From NCBI GenBank assembly GCA_050181465.1, contig JBFXDD010000014.1, forward strand, positions 1 to 64,000: DNA of 64,000 nucleotides, in the 5' to 3' direction. This DNA is from JACRLW01 sp050181465. GTDB taxonomy: Bacteria; Planctomycetota; UBA1135; UBA2386. The translations under genes were made by a program, and so were the position numbers. The notes below the pieces were generated by a model. That model saw nothing but the letters and a program-made list of their open reading frames with translations. It ran no database searches and was not told the DNA's origin. Below, in pieces: positions 61,126 through 64,000 of this stretch. Numbering within the stretch: position 1 is the first letter of the stretch; the number at the start of each line of letters is the position of its first letter.

Positions 61126-62022
61126 ATGAGCCAGATCCTCCGCTTCATCCTTCTCGTTCTCGCTCCCGCCGTCGTGGTGGTCGGTCTCAGCGCGCAGGAG
61201 AAACTGCGCAAGGAACCCGAGCCCTTCCTCGTGCCGATTCCCGAGCGGTTGGAGCGTGCCACGGAGAAGGATGAGAACGGCGTATTGCAGTGGGCCAAGT
61301 TCGAGGCGCCCGAGTGTGTGAACTGCAAGGGCACGAAGAAGATGACTTGTCGTCACTGCGAACGGATGGATGACGGTGCCTGCCCGGATTGCCCCGAATG
61401 CCATAACACGCGCGAGGCGACCTGCCGCGTTTGCGCCGGCGAAGGCAAGATGCCCGACATCCTCGAGCGCGCGCCGTGTCCGACCTGCGCCGGCGCGGCT
61501 CTCACCCGCTGCTCGATGTGCGGCGGCATGGGCGTGATGTCGATCGCCGGGGACGGTGACAACAAGTCGAAGTGCGTCTCGTGCAAGGGCAAGGGCGGTT
61601 ACCCCTGCGGGACCTGTGCGGGCAAGCGATGGGTTCCCACGCCGAAGATGAAGCCGTCCTTCGCCGATGGAAAGCTCGCGGACTACAAGAAGCTCGCCGA
61701 CGCGCTGGAGAAGGTCAGCGCCGCGCTCGGTTCGTTCGAATCGACGGGTGACGGTCGCAAGGACATGAAGGCGATGGCGAAGGTCCTGGCTCCCGGCCTC
61801 AAGCAGTTCCCCGCGTTCGCGGGCGTGCAGAAACACTTCGAGGCCGAGAAGAAGGGCGAATCGAACGGCTCCGTGTTCACGAAGTACGCCGACACGGTTC
61901 GTGAGCACACGGCCTTCGTGAAGCAGCAGCTCGACTACTACATCAAGCACCAACGGCGGGTGCTCGAGCTTGCGATCGCACGCGCCGAGGCCAACGCCGA
62001 AGCCGGTGACGGCAAGAAGTGA
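61126..62022 (+). CDS. Exported CxxC-rich protein with DnaJ-like zinc-finger repeats
   Basis: 298 aa from ATG 61126, with a signal peptide (FILLVLAPAVVVVGLSAQ). About residues 60-170 contain eight CxxC pairs, several as CxxCxG: CVNCKG, CRHC, CPDCPEC, CRVCAGEG, CPTCAG, CSMCGGMG, CVSCKGKG, CGTCAG. This is the pattern of DnaJ/HSP40 zinc-binding repeats, but the J-domain is absent and the protein appears secreted. A helical tail follows (LADYKKLADALEKVSAAL, KYADTVREHTAFVKQQL). It may bind zinc or act on thiols in the periplasm. It precedes the protease gene by 33 bp. Confidence 0.8.
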   Translation: MSQILRFILLVLAPAVVVVGLSAQEKLRKEPEPFLVPIPERLERATEKDENGVLQWAKFEAPECVNCKGTKKMTCRHCERMDDGACPDCPECHNTREATCRVCAGEGKMPDILERAPCPTCAGAALTRCSMCGGMGVMSIAGDGDNKSKCVSCKGKGGYPCGTCAGKRWVPTPKMKPSFADGKLADYKKLADALEKVSAALGSFESTGDGRKDMKAMAKVLAPGLKQFPAFAGVQKHFEAEKKGESNGSVFTKYADTVREHTAFVKQQLDYYIKHQRRVLELAIARAEANAEAGDGKK

Positions 62023-62055
62023 CGCAGAACCGGCGGCGCACTACGGTCGCCGCCG

Positions 62056-64000
62056 ATGGACCTCATGAAGCGAACCTCATTTGCGACGGCGATCTTCGCC
62101 GTCGGGCTGGCAGCCTCTCCATCGATTGCGCAGGCGCCGTTCAATCGTTCTCTCCTCCGTGCGGTCGACGATCCGATCGAATGGGCCGGGGGGCCGCTGG
62201 CGACCGCAGCGGAGCGCGCGCGAGCTTCGGTCGTGCATGTGTTCGTCGAAGTCCAGGCGAAGACCAAGTTCCGGATCGAGCGACCAGGCAGCGGTGTCGT
62301 GGTCGCTCCGGGCCTGGTCGTCACATGTAGCAACCTGGTTGCCGAGGCGATCAAGGCACCCGACAAACGGCTGTTCGTGACGACTTCGCTCGCGGCGGCG
62401 TCGCCGCTTCCTGCAACCGTAATCGCCACGGACGAGAAGTTGGGCGTGGCTCTTCTCGAAGTTGTTACCGGCGAGGACGCCGCCGCGCTTGTTCCGCTCC
62501 GCATGGCTTCGGCACCGCGCTTTGGCGAGGACGCGCTCGTCTTCGGCTTCGGCGATGGCGAAGAGTTCACCGGCTTGGCGGGAGTGCTGTCCGCTTCCGG
62601 TGTCGACGTGCGAGTTGGCGATCGCGGCTACGCGGCCGACACGATCTTCCTCACCGATGGAGCGATCCAGCGGCGTAGCCACGGCGCGGCGTTGCTCGAT
62701 CGCGAGGGGGCCTTGCTCGGTGTCTGTGTCGCCGACGCTGCGCGCGAGTTCAGCGCCGAGCCCACGATCGAAGAACTCCGTAGCCCCGGCTTCGGGTTTG
62801 CGGTTCGGGCATCGGCGTGGATCGCGGCCTTTCCGCGATTGCGCGAGGTCGGCGAGGTGCGCGCGCCGTTGATACGCGAGGAATTGCGGGCCGCGAGTGC
62901 GGCGGTCGTGACCGTGATGAGTGCCGATGCGGCGGCGCTCGCGAGCGACGATCCCTACGGGCGTCGCCGCCGTGCGCATGCCGGCAGTGGTGTCGTGGTC
63001 GATGCGAGCGGGCTGGTGCTGACGAACCGTCACCTGGTCGCCGGCGTCGCCGCCGTGCGCGTGCTCGATGCCGACGGAGTGGCTCATCCCGCGGAGATCG
63101 TCCATGACGATCAGGCTTCGAACACCGCGGTGTTGCGCATCTCGACCAAGGGCCGCGCCTGGCCGGCGATCGCGGCTGCGGCGCGGACATCGGTGCTCGC
63201 GCCGGGGGATCGGGTGTTCGCGATCGGACGGCCGGGGCCGTCCGGGCCGCTGTTCTCGGCAGGTGTTCTGTCCGCGATCCGCGGCCGACACGTTCAGTTC
63301 GATGCGAGCGCGGGCAACGAGAACGGCGGTGGTGCGCTCGTGAACGCACAAGGTGAGCTGATCGCGATCCTCGATGGCGGCGCGGTCGATCGAATCGAGG
63401 TCGCCTTCGCGATGCGGGGCGATCGGACCAAGTTGGAGACCGGCCTCAATCGCGCTCTGGGGATCGAGCGGGTGCTGCAGATCCACGAGTCGTCGCTGCG
63501 GTCGGTCATCGATGCGCTCGGGCGCGGCAAGGGCAGCCGAAGCGAAGGTGTCGGCGAGGTGGTCGAGCGCGTGGGGATCGCGATGCTCGACGTCTACGCG
63601 GAGGTCACGACTGCGGTCGCCGACGTCGAGGACAATCCCTTCGCAACCGCGGAACCGAAGTCGAGTCTGACCGGCCAGGGCTCGGGAGTGGTCATCGACG
63701 GGAGTGGTCTGGCGATCACCAACTGGCACGTCGTCGACGATGCCACCGCGCCCGACGGCTCGACGTTGCCGGATCACGCGATCCGAGTTCGTCGTCGCGA
63801 CGGACGGATCTTCCGCACGAGGGTCCTGAGCATCTCACGCGAAGAGGACCTCGCACTCTTGCAACTCGAGCTCGAGCCGGGCGAAGCGATTCCGAGTGTC
63901 GCGATCGGTTCGTCGGCGGTCCTGCGGCCGGGTGATCGAACGATCGCGATCGGCAATCCGCATGGGCAGGCGAACACCGTCACGGTCGGTGTCGTGACGG
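62056..64000 (+). CDS. Multi-domain trypsin-like (S1C/HtrA-type) protease, partial at window end
   Basis: At least 648 codons, open to the edge; ATG 62056 opens a signal peptide (TAIFAVGLAASPSIAQ). Three trypsin-like domains occur in tandem. Domain 1 (about 60-250) lacks the triad: the His position reads TCSNLV, the Asp position EKLGVALLEV, the Ser position RRSHGAAL. Domain 2 (about 275-470) keeps His (TNRHLV) but has ASNTAVL and GNENGGGAL in place of Asp and Ser. Domain 3 has GSGVVIDGSGLAITNWHVV and REEDLALLQL, so His and Asp are intact; its Ser lies beyond the window. Probably a periplasmic protease or protein-binding factor. Confidence 0.88.
   Translation, partial: MDLMKRTSFATAIFAVGLAASPSIAQAPFNRSLLRAVDDPIEWAGGPLATAAERARASVVHVFVEVQAKTKFRIERPGSGVVVAPGLVVTCSNLVAEAIKAPDKRLFVTTSLAAASPLPATVIATDEKLGVALLEVVTGEDAAALVPLRMASAPRFGEDALVFGFGDGEEFTGLAGVLSASGVDVRVGDRGYAADTIFLTDGAIQRRSHGAALLDREGALLGVCVADAAREFSAEPTIEELRSPGFGFAVRASAWIAAFPRLREVGEVRAPLIREELRAASAAVVTVMSADAAALASDDPYGRRRRAHAGSGVVVDASGLVLTNRHLVAGVAAVRVLDADGVAHPAEIVHDDQASNTAVLRISTKGRAWPAIAAAARTSVLAPGDRVFAIGRPGPSGPLFSAGVLSAIRGRHVQFDASAGNENGGGALVNAQGELIAILDGGAVDRIEVAFAMRGDRTKLETGLNRALGIERVLQIHESSLRSVIDALGRGKGSRSEGVGEVVERVGIAMLDVYAEVTTAVADVEDNPFATAEPKSSLTGQGSGVVIDGSGLAITNWHVVDDATAPDGSTLPDHAIRVRRRDGRIFRTRVLSISREEDLALLQLELEPGEAIPSVAIGSSAVLRPGDRTIAIGNPHGQANTVTVGVVT

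Overview
The window is GC-rich, densely packed bacterial DNA with few long gaps and frequent 4-bp ATGA/GTGA overlaps. Gene content suggests a planctomycete of the lineage rich in large secreted YVTN, LamG and kelch proteins. It has many exported proteins of unknown role, a formylglycine-dependent sulfatase, an FGE-family protein, two FliA/WhiG-type sigma factors, FTCD_C and DUF3253 genes, and a family of terminal domains shared between otherwise unrelated secreted proteins. The phylum is inferred from content; there is no rRNA or other marker gene here.

Layout. 0-7.2 kb: an FGE-domain gene whose 5' end coincides with a 21-bp tandem repeat, an orphan gene, repeat copy 1, a DUF2256/DUF3253 protein, two secreted proteins (YVTN propeller, LamG), a FlgM-like small protein, a coiled-coil lipoprotein and a sigma-28-type factor. 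7.4-17 kb: metallophosphoesterase, a phosphatase/cytochrome c' fusion lipoprotein, cyclodeaminase-like protein, a giant lipoprotein, acylphosphatase, and the moxR-DUF58-transglutaminase operon. 17.1-20 kb: four lipoproteins in tandem (LpoB-like, COG3014-like, YcfL-like, glycine-zipper), then repeat copies 2 and 3. 20.3-27.6 kb: sulfatase, ATP-grasp enzyme, a compositionally distinct ATPase-TOPRIM gene pair resembling split-OLD/PARIS defence modules, an exported orphan, MobA and an unknown protein. 27.6-32.4 kb: one 1596-residue DUF4011-type SF1 helicase with a kinase-like N-terminus and a nuclease-like C-terminus. 32.5-40.3 kb: dihydrouridine synthase, Na+/Ca2+ exchanger, small membrane protein, repeat copy 4, proline dehydrogenase, a small orphan, a kelch protein and another secreted protein. 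39.5-46.2 kb: glcDEF plus a TPR protein (minus strand), then glutamate-cysteine ligase and a methyltransferase (plus strand). 46.3-54.8 kb: a large secreted repeat protein, membrane dipeptidase, SprT-like/DUF2786 protein, and a sigma factor-HDOD-FliO-like-FlhF operon. 54.8-64 kb: repeat copy 5, a 790-residue exported protein, a gene-poor 0.6 kb, adenine phosphoribosyltransferase, a PHP-domain protein, an exported CxxC-rich protein and a tandem trypsin-like protein that runs off the window.

The most unusual items are a family of about 150-180 bp imperfect palindromes (five copies), the ATPase-TOPRIM pair, the kinase-like/helicase/nuclease-like giant, the phosphatase-cytochrome fusion, a protein with two decayed trypsin-like domains ahead of an apparently intact one, and recurrent TAnnnT -10-like hexamers 6-11 nt before start codons, suggesting leaderless or very short-leader transcripts. 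No tRNA, rRNA, CRISPR array or complete insertion sequence was recognised.
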